Below are positions 1-8,936 of a stretch of 43,171 nt of DNA, in pieces. A model generated the notes under the pieces. The model ran no database searches. It was not told the DNA's origin and saw nothing but the letters and a program-made list of their open reading frames with translations. Every line of letters begins with the position of its first letter. Position 1 is the stretch's first letter. The position numbers were made by a program, and so were the translations under genes. Origin of the DNA: Pseudomonadales bacterium (GTDB taxonomy: Bacteria; Pseudomonadota; Gammaproteobacteria; Pseudomonadales; Ketobacteraceae); assembly GCA_022361455.1 (NCBI GenBank), contig JAKSAW010000711.1, forward strand, positions 1 through 43,171, in the 5' to 3' direction.

Positions 1-66
1 TCAGCTGGTTAGAGCACATCACTCATAATGATGGGGTCCCCTGATCGAATCAGGGCATAGCCACCA
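1..66 (+). tRNA. tRNA-Met (CAT), elongator, 5' end cut by window
   Basis: Partial gene. The window opens inside the D arm, so the 5' acceptor strand is missing. The anticodon arm ATCACTCATAATGAT carries CAT in its loop, followed by a variable loop, a T arm, the 3' acceptor strand at 56-62, discriminator A63 and an encoded CCA at 64-66. The D loop and anticodon stem match the elongator methionine tRNA of gammaproteobacteria closely. The initiator tRNA would have three G-C pairs at the base of the anticodon stem, which are absent here. Confidence 0.95.
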
Positions 67-80
67 GTATTCAAAAACAA

Positions 81-107
81 AAAAGCCGGCTTTTAGCCGG
101 CTTTTTT
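81..107. terminator. Rho-independent terminator, bidirectional
   Basis: A 6-bp GC stem, GCCGGC (85-90) and GCCGGC (96-101), has loop TTTTA and is flanked by AAAA on the left and TTTTTT on the right. It would end the tRNA transcript on the plus strand. The A run also gives a usable T tract on the minus strand for the small gene ending at 157. Confidence 0.92.
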
Positions 108-156
108 GTGAATTCTTTCTTATCAGCACTAATATGATTGCAATGGGGACTAACAG

Positions 157-411
157 TCACCCCGCGGCAGAAGCAATGCGCGACACCTTATTAAACTCAA
201 GAGACTTCTCTCTGATTTCTTCCAACAATTTTTGACGCAATCCAATCATCTCACGGTAGGTGTCCGCGGTGGACTGACGCGTACCATTAAGAGAATCTTC
301 AGCCGCTTCAATACGAGCCAACTGCTGTGTAAGACGATCTATGTCTTGCAGCACCATAGACTCTAAACGATCTAAACTGTAACGCGCCCCAATTGGCTCC
401 CTCTTCAACAT
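157..411 (-). CDS. Small charged, probably coiled-coil protein of unknown function
   Basis: An 84-residue protein that I do not recognise. It has no signal peptide or membrane segment. Residues 14-75 are rich in Leu, Glu, Gln and Arg with heptad-like spacing, so a helical hairpin or short coiled coil is likely. A modest AGG lies just upstream of the ATG, and the terminator at 81-107 lies in the right place downstream. The next gene upstream on the same strand (DUF1820) is 194 bases away, so co-transcription is possible but not shown. Function unknown; the gene itself is probably real because the reading frame fills the space between two supported features. Confidence 0.6.
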   Translation of the reverse strand: MLKREPIGARYSLDRLESMVLQDIDRLTQQLARIEAAEDSLNGTRQSTADTYREMIGLRQKLLEEIREKSLEFNKVSRIASAAG

Positions 412-605
412 ACGACCTACTTCCTAACTCCATTTGCGTGAGACATAACATTCGGGATTAAACGCCTTCTGCTAGAGAATACCCCAGCATATTAAGCCTA
501 TACAATAAGTTTAGTAGAAGTTCAGGTTCAAGCAATTTCGACTTGAGTGCAGTTATTTTCAAGATAAACGGTCAAGGAAGCACCAATTACCTCCAGCCCC
601 AAAAC

Positions 606-947
606 CTAATTTTCTTTGTTTGGACCGCTATTGCCAGACCCAAAAGGCATGGAAGGAAAGCTAGCTACGTTACTCCCCTTGGCCTCGGTAATTTTTCCAA
701 CACCCTCTTTCTCCACCTCATCGATACGAATAACTGAGTGCATGGGAATATAGCTGCGGGTCACACCCGTAAACTGCTGCTTGAGGCGCTCTTCTGTGGG
801 ATCAACGACCACCTGGGACCTCTCACCAAAAACAAACTCTTCTATCTCGATAAAGCCATACATTTCACTCTGAAATATCTGCCTGGCATACACTTCATAA
901 ACTTCGTTTTGGTTATAAAACGAGATACGAAAAATAGGTTCGCTCAT
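606..947 (-). CDS. DUF1820 family protein
   Basis: A 113-residue soluble protein starting MSEPIFRISFYN. The N-terminal half, with YEVYARQIFQSEMYGFIEIE and FVFGER followed by VVDPTEERLK, is the hallmark of the DUF1820 family, which is widespread in gammaproteobacteria and has no known biochemical role. I chose the internal ATG at 947 rather than the upstream one at 965 because family members begin MSEPIF and a GGAAGTAG element precedes it. The C-terminal 25 residues are Gly/Ser/Asn-rich and probably disordered. There is no operon partner closer than 194 bases. In other genomes the family is conserved but usually monocistronic. Confidence 0.88.
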   Translation of the reverse strand: MSEPIFRISFYNQNEVYEVYARQIFQSEMYGFIEIEEFVFGERSQVVVDPTEERLKQQFTGVTRSYIPMHSVIRIDEVEKEGVGKITEAKGSNVASFPSMPFGSGNSGPNKEN

Positions 948-1641
948 TTGTGCTACTTCCAACAATCTACAAAATTGACTTGGTTATTCTCACACATTTC
1001 AATGCCAGATTGCGATGAAAATCGCCACGCCAAAACACCGATCATTTTTTAACCTAAAGAACACACCAAGTTACGAGAATTTCTACCTTTTTTCTAACCA
1101 CGACTAGACATCCATGCGGCTAACACTTAGATTACGGATGGGCAAACAGAGGTAGGCGACAAAGATCGCCTAACCCCAAAAATTGGGGAAAATTTAAGAG
1201 ACAATAACCAGTAAATAAGAACATATTTTGGCAGGTTCTTCATTACTTGGTAAACGCTGTGTAGAACGCATGGAATCTCAGCGAAAGGCCATCACGGGCG
1301 ACATTGATCCCAAAGCAAACGCTCATCTCTAGGCTGCGTATTATAGCGGTAGCGATGTTAATGGGATTGATAGTCATCAAGGCAAACGCTAATAGCACAT
1401 GCCGCAGATGCCGAGCTCCGTTCGCACTGCGTGTCACTTCCTCTTAATTATGTCCATCCGGCTTGTTGCAACGCTGCGATGGCAATGAAATACCCTATTT
1501 GAAGTATTGATATATTTTTAATAGGACATTTCATAGTTTTATCAGCTTTGCATTCAAGTCCCAAGCTTTAGGAAGAAGGTTTACTCGCGTTACCGATTCC
1601 TGTTTTAGGCTTAATAACAATGAAAACCAGGGAGTAGATGA
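948..1641. other. Gene-free leader upstream of the cytochrome oxidase operon
   Basis: Almost 700 bases between the divergent DUF1820 gene and coxB. Short open frames on both strands (for example 1243-1437 minus) have no ribosome-binding site or recognisable protein. Two adjacent small inverted repeats occur: GGTAGGCGA (1151-1159) with TCGCCTAACC (1166-1175, one bulge), and CCCCAA (1174-1179) with TTGGGG (1183-1188). They share two bases and so could not form together. I cannot assign a promoter with confidence. The stretch must contain the coxB promoter and possibly a long 5' leader. Confidence 0.5.
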
Positions 1642-2868
1642 ATGCAGTCATTACGCAAACCCTGTTCAATGACCGCGCTAGTTGCATTTGCCTTAGTAAG
1701 TGGCAATGCACTGGCAGACTGGCAATTGGACATGACCCCAGGGGTCACAGACATCAGCCAACAGATATTCGATATGCATCGAATTATGCTTTGGTGGTGT
1801 GTCGCAATCGGTGTCGTCGTCTTTGGGGCGATGTTTTATTCGATGATCAAGCACCGCAAGTCGAAAGGACATGAAGCTTCTCAGTTCCATGAGAGCACAG
1901 CGGTAGAAGTTTTATGGACGGTCATCCCTTTTATCATCCTCATAATCATGGCAGTTCCTGCCACTAAAGCACTCATTGCAATGTCTGATACCAGTGATTC
2001 TGCGTTGACCATCAAGATCACCGGCTCACAGTGGAAATGGCATTACGAGTATTTGGATTATGAAGGAAATAGTGACATTAACCTCGACTTTCTGAGCGTG
2101 CTATCTACTCCACGCGATCAGATCGATCGACCAGCACTTAGTTCTGGACTATTCCCTCATTCCGCATCTAAAGACAAGTACAAAGCTGATGGGAACTACC
2201 CAGAGTTTGGCGAAAACTATAAGGCTGAAGTTGATAATCCATTAGTGATTCCAACAGGCAAAAAAGTTCGCTTCTTGATTACCTCCGACGACGTTATCCA
2301 CGCTTGGTGGGTACCTGATTTCGCAATCAAGAAAGATGCGATTCCTGGTTTCATTAACGAATTGTGGACTAAGCTACCTGAGGACAAAACAGGCATCTAT
2401 CGCGGTCAATGTGCTGAACTCTGCGGTAAAGATCATGCCTTTATGCCAATCGTTGTTGATGCTAGATCACCCGAAGAATTCGAAAAGTGGTTAGCGAGTT
2501 CGCAAGAAGCTCAACGCATCGCTGAAGAAGAAGCTGCTTCTGGCGTAAACAAAACCTTCACTAAAGAAGAGCTAATGGCCAAGGGTGAGCAAGACTACAT
2601 CGCTCGCTGCTCCGCATGTCACCAAGGAAATGGCCAAGGTCTACCACCTACATTCCCAGCATTAGCTGGTAGCCCAATGATCCTAGAAGGCACAGCAGCA
2701 GACCATATCAATATTGTGGTCAATGGTAAGAATGCAATGCCTGGATTTAAAGGTGTGCTAGATCCAGTCACCTTAGCCGCCATCATCACTTATGAGCGTA
2801 ATGCTTGGGGCAACGTGCCCGGTGACGGTGTCGATGTCGTTCAACCTCGTGACGTAGTCAGCGAATAG
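1642..2868 (+). CDS. coxB: Cytochrome c oxidase subunit II with fused C-terminal cytochrome c (caa3-like)
   Basis: A 408-residue protein that accepts electrons from cytochrome c and passes them through CuA to subunit I. A signal peptide covers residues 1-25, and two membrane helices lie near 48-68 and 88-112. The CuA domain has its ligands in order: H220, C257, E259, C261, H265 and M268 (CAELCGKDHAFM). A Glu/Ala-rich linker (about 280-305) leads to a class I cytochrome c domain with C323-SA-C326-H327 and probable axial M366. This fusion defines caa3-type enzymes. The insert at about 140-195 is common in gammaproteobacterial CoxB. GGAG at 1631-1634 places the start at 1642. coxA follows after 12 bases. 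Confidence 0.97.
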   Translation: MQSLRKPCSMTALVAFALVSGNALADWQLDMTPGVTDISQQIFDMHRIMLWWCVAIGVVVFGAMFYSMIKHRKSKGHEASQFHESTAVEVLWTVIPFIILIIMAVPATKALIAMSDTSDSALTIKITGSQWKWHYEYLDYEGNSDINLDFLSVLSTPRDQIDRPALSSGLFPHSASKDKYKADGNYPEFGENYKAEVDNPLVIPTGKKVRFLITSDDVIHAWWVPDFAIKKDAIPGFINELWTKLPEDKTGIYRGQCAELCGKDHAFMPIVVDARSPEEFEKWLASSQEAQRIAEEEAASGVNKTFTKEELMAKGEQDYIARCSACHQGNGQGLPPTFPALAGSPMILEGTAADHINIVVNGKNAMPGFKGVLDPVTLAAIITYERNAWGNVPGDGVDVVQPRDVVSE

Positions 2869-2880
2869 GAGGCTAAGACA

Positions 2881-4452
2881 ATGGGACACGGACCAACACA
2901 ACCCTTTATTAAAAGAATGTTCACCACCACCAACCACAAAGATCTTGGTGCACTTTATCTGATCTTTGCTTTGATTATGTTTTTGGTTGGCGGGTTTTTC
3001 GCTCTAGTTATTCGTGCTGAGTTATTTGCACCAGGTTTGCAACTAGTAGATCCAAACTTCTTTAACCAAATGACCACCCTGCACGGGCTCATCATGGTAT
3101 TCGGTGCGGTCATGCCGGCATTCGTCGGCTTAGCCAACTACATGGTGCCACTAATGGTTGGTGCACCTGATATGGCGCTTCCTCGATTAAACAACTGGAG
3201 CTTTTGGATTCTTCCTTTCGCATTCGGAATTTTAATCTTTGCAGCCATTAAATCTTTCCTTGGTATGGGTGATGCGCCTAACTTCGGTTGGACTTTTTAT
3301 GCCCCCCTATCCACCAAGTTTGGCCCAGAATCGACTGACTTCTTTATCTTCTCTGTACACATGATGGGTGTTTCCTCAATCATGGGTGCGGTGAACGTAA
3401 TCGTCACCATTTTCAATATGCGTGCGCCAGGCATGACATTAATGAAAATGCCTTTGTTCGTTTGGACTTGGTTAATTACTGCATTCCTTCTTATTGCTGT
3501 AATGCCAGTGCTAGCTGGTGTAGTAACCATGATGTTAACGGATCGTCACTTTGGCACATCGTTCTTTGATGCTGCTGGCGGTGGTGACCCAGTGCTGTTC
3601 CAGCACATATTCTGGTTCTTCGGCCATCCGGAAGTTTACATTATGATCCTGCCTTCATTCGGGATCGTATCAGCAATTATTCCAGCCTTTGCTCGCAAGC
3701 CATTGTTCGGCTATGCCTCAATGGTGTATGCAACAGCGTCAATTGCGTTCTTATCTTTCCTCGTATGGGCTCACCACATGTTTACAGTAGGTTTACCACT
3801 AGCCGGTAACCTTTTTTATATGTACATGACCATGCTGATAGCTGTTCCGACCGGGGTTAAGGTATTTAACTGGGTCGCCACTATGTGGAAAGGCTCAATG
3901 ACCTTTGAAACACCGATGCTGTTTGCAATAGCCTTCGTAATTCTATTTACGATTGGTGGGTTCTCTGGGCTCATGCTCGCAATCGCTCCTGTAGACCAGC
4001 AGTACCACGACACCTATTTCGTAGTGGCGCACTTCCACTACGTCCTGGTATCAGGTGCAGTGTTCTCCATCATGGCAGCGGTTTACTACTGGCTACCTAA
4101 ATGGGTAGGCCGCATGTACAACGAGAAACTAGCTAAGATCCATTTCTGGTTCTCTCTGATCTCCGTAAATGTGCTGTTCTTCCCTATGCACTTTATTGGC
4201 TTAGCTGGTATGCCTCGTCGCTATGCAGACTACGCAGTACAATTCGCTGATTGGAACCAATTAGCAAGTATTGGTGGATTTGCATTTGGTCTGAGCCAAC
4301 TCATATTTGTATGGGTCATTATTGATTGCTGTGTTCTCAAGAAAGGTGAGAAGGCAACTGATCAAGTTTGGGAAGGAGCCGAAGGTCTGGAGTGGACGTT
4401 ACCATCGCCAGCGCCTTATCACTCTTTCACTACTCCACCAGTGGTGAAGTAA
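2881..4452 (+). CDS. coxA: Cytochrome c oxidase subunit I
   Basis: A 523-residue, 12-helix catalytic subunit of an A-type heme-copper oxidase. It reduces O2 to water at the heme a3-CuB centre and pumps protons. Ligands visible: H68 and H386 (heme a), H384 (heme a3), H249, H298 and H299 (CuB). GHPEVY supplies E251 and the His-Tyr crosslink partner Y253, which marks the A1 subfamily. The D-channel Asp (D97 in GAPDMA) and K-channel Lys (K327 in PTGVKVF) are both present, so both proton paths look intact. Length is normal. It is second in the operon, after coxB. Confidence 0.98.
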   Translation: MGHGPTQPFIKRMFTTTNHKDLGALYLIFALIMFLVGGFFALVIRAELFAPGLQLVDPNFFNQMTTLHGLIMVFGAVMPAFVGLANYMVPLMVGAPDMALPRLNNWSFWILPFAFGILIFAAIKSFLGMGDAPNFGWTFYAPLSTKFGPESTDFFIFSVHMMGVSSIMGAVNVIVTIFNMRAPGMTLMKMPLFVWTWLITAFLLIAVMPVLAGVVTMMLTDRHFGTSFFDAAGGGDPVLFQHIFWFFGHPEVYIMILPSFGIVSAIIPAFARKPLFGYASMVYATASIAFLSFLVWAHHMFTVGLPLAGNLFYMYMTMLIAVPTGVKVFNWVATMWKGSMTFETPMLFAIAFVILFTIGGFSGLMLAIAPVDQQYHDTYFVVAHFHYVLVSGAVFSIMAAVYYWLPKWVGRMYNEKLAKIHFWFSLISVNVLFFPMHFIGLAGMPRRYADYAVQFADWNQLASIGGFAFGLSQLIFVWVIIDCCVLKKGEKATDQVWEGAEGLEWTLPSPAPYHSFTTPPVVK

Positions 4453-4469
4453 AAAACGATGACCTTTTT

Positions 4470-4493
4470 GGGAAGGGGTAACCCCCCCTTCCC
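4470..4493 (+). promoter_or_regulatory. Perfect 9-bp hairpin between coxA and ctaG
   Basis: GGGAAGGGG (4470-4478) pairs with CCCCTTCCC (4485-4493) around a 6-base loop. No T tract follows, so this is not a canonical terminator. Its position between highly expressed structural genes and an assembly factor fits an RNA-processing, mRNA-stability or partial-attenuation element. The role is inferred from position only. Confidence 0.6.
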
Positions 4494-4532
4494 TACATGA
4501 GTTCAACATTAAGTTTGGTGTAAGAAGTAAAG

Positions 4533-5105
4533 ATGGCGACTCCAGAACAGCAAGAAGCAAATAATCGACTGATTAAGAAACTATCTTTAATCGTTGTTGG
4601 AATGTTTGTATTTGCGATTGGCATATTGCCTCCTCTATACGATGTTATCTGCGATATTACGGGTTTGAATGGTAAAACCTCGAATGAAGCAGCCGCAGTT
4701 GAGGAAGCAGTAGTCGATGAAGAGCGCCAGATCACAGTGATGTTTATTGCCGATACTGATCCAGGCATGCCCTGGGAGTTTAAGCCAGTAACACGATCCA
4801 TCAAGGTTCACCCTGGTGAAATTAAAAAGATCGACTTTCGCGTAACGAACAACACTAACGATTGGCTTGTGGGCCAAGCTATTCCTTCTGTATCACCTGC
4901 GCAGGCAACACCACACTTTAAAAAAACCGAGTGTTTCTGCTTTAATGAACAAGAGCTCGATGGGAATTCAGAAAAAGACATGCCACTGATTTTTTACATC
5001 GATCCCGATCTTCCGAAAAGCGTAACAACAGTCACTTTGTCGTATCAGCTTTTCAACATTACAGATCGAGTGGTTGATGCTAAGAAAGCAGTAGCTGCAT
5101 ATTAA
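4533..5105 (+). CDS. ctaG: Cytochrome c oxidase assembly protein CtaG/Cox11 (copper delivery to CuB)
   Basis: A 190-residue protein with an N-terminal membrane anchor (about 16-37) and a periplasmic immunoglobulin-like Cox11 domain. The diagnostic CFCF motif gives C134 and C136, the pair that binds Cu(I) for insertion into the CuB site of subunit I. Between anchor and domain is an acidic, Ala/Glu-rich insert (about 50-65) that is unusual but still in frame. The gene lies 80 bases after coxA, across the hairpin at 4470-4493, and 26 bases before coxC, in the usual order. Confidence 0.96.
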   Translation: MATPEQQEANNRLIKKLSLIVVGMFVFAIGILPPLYDVICDITGLNGKTSNEAAAVEEAVVDEERQITVMFIADTDPGMPWEFKPVTRSIKVHPGEIKKIDFRVTNNTNDWLVGQAIPSVSPAQATPHFKKTECFCFNEQELDGNSEKDMPLIFYIDPDLPKSVTTVTLSYQLFNITDRVVDAKKAVAAY

Positions 5106-5131
5106 CTTTCCAATTTTTTGGGGAAACTCAC

Positions 5132-6025
5132 ATGGCTGAGAAACCAACCGAATATTACGTACCAGAATCAAGCCCTTGGCCGTTTCTGACTGCAATGGTG
5201 CTATGTATCACCGCCGTTGGTGCTGCGTCTTTTGTACAACAAAATTCTGGCTCTAGCATCACCAATAATGATGGAACTATGGGCTCCATTCTTCTTCCTA
5301 TAGGCATCGTAGGCATCCTTTTAATGATGTTCCTATGGTTCAGAGATACCGTTAAAGAAAGCCTCAACAACATGAACAGCACCCAGATGGATGTCTCCTA
5401 TCGAATGGGTATGCTGTGGTTTATCTTCTCCGAAGTGATGTTCTTCGCAGCATTTTTCGGCGCGCTATTTTACGTTCGCTGGCTAGCGGTACCCTGGCTA
5501 GGTGGTGCAGGTGAAGGCGCGATGACCCATGAACTATTGTGGCCAGACTTCCAAGCCATGTGGCCATTAGAAGTCACTCCTGGTGGTGATACCACTCAAG
5601 CGATGGGACCTTGGGGCTTACCTTTCATTAACACCGTGCTACTTGTTACTAGTAGTTTCACATTAACTTGGGCACATCACGCACTAGTCAAAAATGAGCG
5701 TGGCAAGTTAATCGGTAACCTCATCGCCACATTGATTCTAGGTTTTGTCTTCCTATTTTTACAAGTGGAAGAATATATTCATGCATATACTGAGCTCGGT
5801 TTGACTTTGGATGCTGGTATCTATGGATCTACATTCTTCATGCTAACGGGCTTCCACGGTATGCACGTAACCATTGGTGCAATCATGCTAACCGTTATGT
5901 TGATTAGGATCCTACGTGGTCACTTAACGTCTGATAACCACTTTGCTTTCGAAGCTGCCGCTTGGTACTGGCACTTTGTTGATGTGGTTTGGTTGTTCCT
6001 ATTCGTAGTTGTTTATTGGATGTAA
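5132..6025 (+). CDS. coxC: Cytochrome c oxidase subunit III
   Basis: A 297-residue, seven-helix subunit of the COX3 family that stabilises subunit I. Recognisable blocks are SEVMFFAAFF in the third helix, FHGMHVTIGA, and the C-terminal AAWYWHFVDVVWLFLFVVVY. An extended loop (about 117-155) between helices 3 and 4 makes it a little longer than the roughly 260-residue family norm, as seen in related gammaproteobacteria. GGGGAAA precedes the ATG. The terminator at 6034-6066 closes the structural operon. Confidence 0.97.
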   Translation: MAEKPTEYYVPESSPWPFLTAMVLCITAVGAASFVQQNSGSSITNNDGTMGSILLPIGIVGILLMMFLWFRDTVKESLNNMNSTQMDVSYRMGMLWFIFSEVMFFAAFFGALFYVRWLAVPWLGGAGEGAMTHELLWPDFQAMWPLEVTPGGDTTQAMGPWGLPFINTVLLVTSSFTLTWAHHALVKNERGKLIGNLIATLILGFVFLFLQVEEYIHAYTELGLTLDAGIYGSTFFMLTGFHGMHVTIGAIMLTVMLIRILRGHLTSDNHFAFEAAAWYWHFVDVVWLFLFVVVYWM

Positions 6026-6033
6026 CCCAATAG

Positions 6034-6066
6034 AAAAGCGAGGCCAGTTATTGGTCTCGCTTTTTT
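6034..6066 (+). terminator. Rho-independent terminator of the coxBA-ctaG-coxC operon
   Basis: GCGAGGCCA pairs with TGGTCTCGC (one G-U pair) around a short loop and is followed by TTTTTT at 6061-6066. The upstream AAAA could serve the convergent DUF2909 gene on the other strand. Confidence 0.9.
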
Positions 6067-6093
6067 AATGTTCGAAATACTTGTTAATAAGTC

Positions 6094-6390
6094 TTAATTT
6101 TCTGTTTCTCTCGTTTCATTAATATCGTTAGCACCCTCTTTATCCTGACTAGGTGCTGAAATCATTGGTTGAGCCGTTGGTTGCCCTTTCAAATCATGGG
6201 GCTGCAGCCACCCCATAAATTGCGCCAACCCAAGAAACAATAGTAAGAGTAACGAAAATCCAACACGGTAAGACAACATTTTAACTGTTTTACCCGAAGA
6301 CCCTTGGTTACGTACCAGACTAGCTAACGCCATAAACAGGCTGATAGCGGCCATCAATAGAATGGCAAACATTGCAATTTTGAACAGCAT
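6094..6390 (-). CDS. DUF2909 twin-transmembrane protein, cox-associated
   Basis: A 98-residue inner-membrane protein with two helices (about 4-26 and 44-63) joined by a short basic loop (SLVRNQGSSGKTVKML). This is the DUF2909 'twin transmembrane' pattern. Members sit beside surf1 and ctaA in Pseudomonas-type cox clusters, in the same reversed orientation as here. The C-terminal 35 residues are hydrophilic and poorly conserved. The role is unknown; a part in oxidase assembly is inferred from location. It diverges from surf1 across 54 bases, which must hold both promoters. Confidence 0.85.
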   Translation of the reverse strand: MLFKIAMFAILLMAAISLFMALASLVRNQGSSGKTVKMLSYRVGFSLLLLLFLGLAQFMGWLQPHDLKGQPTAQPMISAPSQDKEGANDINETRETEN

Positions 6391-6444
6391 AGTAACGCCT
6401 AATTATCTAAAACAAAGTCCGATTATAAAGCACCTGGTTGAGCA

Positions 6445-7242
6445 ATGAGTAGTAGCCAATCATTTTTAAACAAACGTCTAGTTAGCCTTACTCTAGGGCC
6501 TTTCACTTTCGCACCAGGATGGATAGCGACCGTGGTGACTACTGCTTTGCTAACGCTACTGATCAACCTTGGACTTTGGCAGAAGGGCCGAGGCGATTAT
6601 AAAGAAGCCATAATCGAACGCTATCAAGAGCGTTCACAATCAGGCCCACAATCAATCGACACGCTGATCGCTTTGAGCGAAGACAGTATGGACTTTCCGA
6701 TTGAGGTAAAAGGCATCTTCGATCATAAAAGAACTTTACTACTCGATAATCGCACCCACCGAGGTATACCGGGCTTTCAAGTTTTAACGCCTCTCGATGT
6801 TGGTAGTCATTATGTCTTAGTTAATCGAGGTTGGGTCGCTCAAGGAAAGACCCGACAGGAAGTACCTGTATTTCCAAGGCCTTTAGAAGTACAAAATTTA
6901 AAAGGCGTTACACATGTTCCGAACCCAAACTTCTTTGTACTGCAGGAAGACAATTATCAGTCAGTAGAATGGCCGTTTATTATCCAAAAAATCGACATTA
7001 GTAAAACACAAACACTTTTCGACAAACCTTTGGCACCCTTTACGATAAGGCTAAATCCAGAGGAAAATTCAGGCTTCAAACGTGAATGGCATAGCAACCC
7101 GATGACGCCAGAAAAGCACTATGGATATGCCTTTCAATGGTTCAGTTTAGCGTTGGCATTAACGGTGATTTACGTTACCGTTAACACCCGCCGAAATAGG
7201 CCAAAAAACAACAAAAACGCATCACAAAGAGATTCTGAGTAG
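6445..7242 (+). CDS. SURF1 family cytochrome oxidase biogenesis protein
   Basis: A 265-residue protein with helices at both ends (about 24-45 and 233-252) and a periplasmic domain between, the SURF1/SHY1 layout. Conserved spots are LGLWQ at the end of the first helix, LLDNRTHRG, LVNRGWV, and YAFQWFSLA opening the last helix. SURF1 proteins help insert heme a into subunit I. The gene is first in the run surf1, SCO-like, ctaA, cyoE, all closely spaced and presumably one operon. Confidence 0.95.
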   Translation: MSSSQSFLNKRLVSLTLGPFTFAPGWIATVVTTALLTLLINLGLWQKGRGDYKEAIIERYQERSQSGPQSIDTLIALSEDSMDFPIEVKGIFDHKRTLLLDNRTHRGIPGFQVLTPLDVGSHYVLVNRGWVAQGKTRQEVPVFPRPLEVQNLKGVTHVPNPNFFVLQEDNYQSVEWPFIIQKIDISKTQTLFDKPLAPFTIRLNPEENSGFKREWHSNPMTPEKHYGYAFQWFSLALALTVIYVTVNTRRNRPKNNKNASQRDSE

Positions 7243-7249
7243 CAGTTTT

Positions 7250-7870
7250 ATGAGCAGTAGCGTTACCCGAAAAAACCGCATTGCACTGATCCTAACAGTG
7301 CTAGCATTTGTTTTACCAGCGGCCTTAGCATACCTGGCTCACTCGACAGGTTTTTGGCAAAGCAGGGGCACCGTTAACAAAGGTGAGCTTATCAACCCAC
7401 CTATCAACTTTGATGAGTTGGCATTAACAAGTTCCGATAAACCCTTTGATCGAAAAAAACAATGGTGGATTGTTTACACCGCACCAAAGCAATGCGATGT
7501 CGCGTGCCAAAACAGTTTGCTTCAAGTAAGGCAAAGCCAGATAGCTACCGGCCCCTATAAAAACAGAGTATCCACTTTACTTATTAGCCATGAATATTCT
7601 GACCCAACAGCTAAGTCGTGGGTAAAAGAACATGCGCCTGACATGAGTACTGCCTCTCTTAAAGAAGCGGATTGGAACAAACAAATGGCCAACGCGGTTA
7701 TTTTAGAAAGCCAAAGCGCCAGCAATGCTGGGCAAATCTACATTGTAGATCCCATGGGCGCGATTTTTATGACCTACCCAGCTGAGCCAGATGAGAAAGC
7801 CGCGATCCAGCAAGGCAAAGGCTTAGTAAAAGACTTGCAACGAGTACTAAAACTATCCCGTATTGGATAG
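7250..7870 (+). CDS. SCO-like thioredoxin-fold membrane protein with CxxxC motif
   Basis: A 206-residue protein with one N-terminal membrane helix (about 10-31) and a periplasmic domain. The segment WWIVYTAPKQCDVAC places C82 and C86 at the position of the SCO/SenC copper-binding CxxxC, and the C-terminal YIVDPMGAIFMTYPAE resembles the last strands of the thioredoxin-like fold. It is weakly similar to SCO overall and corresponds to the hypothetical gene between surf1 and ctaA in Pseudomonas cox clusters. A role in CuA maturation or thiol redox is inferred. It starts 7 bases after surf1. No canonical senC follows cyoE in this window. Confidence 0.8.
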   Translation: MSSSVTRKNRIALILTVLAFVLPAALAYLAHSTGFWQSRGTVNKGELINPPINFDELALTSSDKPFDRKKQWWIVYTAPKQCDVACQNSLLQVRQSQIATGPYKNRVSTLLISHEYSDPTAKSWVKEHAPDMSTASLKEADWNKQMANAVILESQSASNAGQIYIVDPMGAIFMTYPAEPDEKAAIQQGKGLVKDLQRVLKLSRIG

Positions 7871-7898
7871 CAGTAATTCATTTATGGGGGACTCAACA

Positions 7899-8936
7899 AT
7901 GCAAACAACTCTATGGATTCGTCGCCTGACACAAATTGCTGTCGTTCTAGCCTGCTGCGTAGTAGCACTAGGAGCCTACACAAGACTCAAAGATGCAGGG
8001 CTAGGGTGCCCTGATTGGCCAGGTTGCTATGGCCAAATTGGCGTACCAAAAACCGAAGAAGCAATACAAGCGGCGAATGAAGCCTACCCACACCGACCTG
8101 TCGAGGCCGAAAAAGCCTGGCCCGAAATGGTACATCGCTACTTTGCCTCTTCTTTAGGTTTCTTAATATTGGTGATTTCAATTCTAGCTTGGCGATCACG
8201 AAAGACTGAGGGAACCTCCGTTAAGCTACCTTTCATACTCTTGGCACTAGTCATATTTCAAGGAATCCTTGGAATGTGGACTGTGACCTTAGGCTTGTTT
8301 CCAACCGTGGTGATGGGCCACCTTATGGGTGGATTCACAACCCTCTCATTGCTGTTTTTACTAGCAATAATTGTCTCTGGGAAAATAAATCCAGCACCCT
8401 TCGCACAAGCAAATCGAATGCTGAGTTTCACCATCGCTGGCATGGTTATTTTGGCATTGCAGATAGCATTAGGCGGATGGACCGCAGCAAACTATGCTGC
8501 CGCGGTCTGTGCTGAGTTACCTATTTGCCAAGCGGGTTGGCAGGAACAGATAAATACCAGCGAGGCATTCAGATTTTGGGGCCATGGCCTGGAATCAAAA
8601 GGTCTAAGAGATTACGAATTTGGTCATCATTTGAGCGGCTCAGCGAAAATAACCATTCACGTCGCTCACCGAATTGGTGCTATTATCACCACCGTTTATC
8701 TGGGACTGTTATTGGGGTGGATGTTACTAGGCAACAGGCCTAGCTGGATTAAACAAATTGCTGCTGTCGCCACCGTAATACTTGCAGTTCAGGTCGGTTT
8801 GGGCGTCAGCAATATCGTTTTTGGACTACCACTTGCGGTTGCAGTAGCACATAATGGTGTCGCAGCGCTTTTGATGCTGAGCCTTATTTGGATGAGCTAC
8901 AGCTTGTACAAAGCCAAGGGGGAACAACGTGGCTAA
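7899..8936 (+). CDS. ctaA: Heme A synthase, COX15/CtaA family
   Basis: A 345-residue eight-helix enzyme that oxidises the C8 methyl of heme O to the formyl group of heme A. Two homologous four-helix halves each supply heme-ligand histidines: HRYFASS and GHLMGG in the first half, AHRIGA and AHNGVA in the second. A loop CPDWPGC and a second pair in CAELPIC are the conserved extracytoplasmic cysteines. The frame is open from a TTG at 7863, but GGGGGAC at 7886-7892 and the sequence MQTTLWIRR before the first helix favour the ATG at 7899. The end overlaps the cyoE start by 8 bases. Confidence 0.95.
   Translation: MQTTLWIRRLTQIAVVLACCVVALGAYTRLKDAGLGCPDWPGCYGQIGVPKTEEAIQAANEAYPHRPVEAEKAWPEMVHRYFASSLGFLILVISILAWRSRKTEGTSVKLPFILLALVIFQGILGMWTVTLGLFPTVVMGHLMGGFTTLSLLFLLAIIVSGKINPAPFAQANRMLSFTIAGMVILALQIALGGWTAANYAAAVCAELPICQAGWQEQINTSEAFRFWGHGLESKGLRDYEFGHHLSGSAKITIHVAHRIGAIITTVYLGLLLGWMLLGNRPSWIKQIAAVATVILAVQVGLGVSNIVFGLPLAVAVAHNGVAALLMLSLIWMSYSLYKAKGEQRG

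Noticed and set aside
738..1052. 104-codon open frame on the plus strand
   Set aside because: It lies mostly antisense to the well-supported DUF1820 gene and has no recognisable protein features.
1345..1357. AGCGGTAGCGATG, similar to an ops/RfaH element
   Set aside because: It precedes the oxidase operon rather than a polysaccharide operon, and differs from the ops consensus at the first base and near the end.
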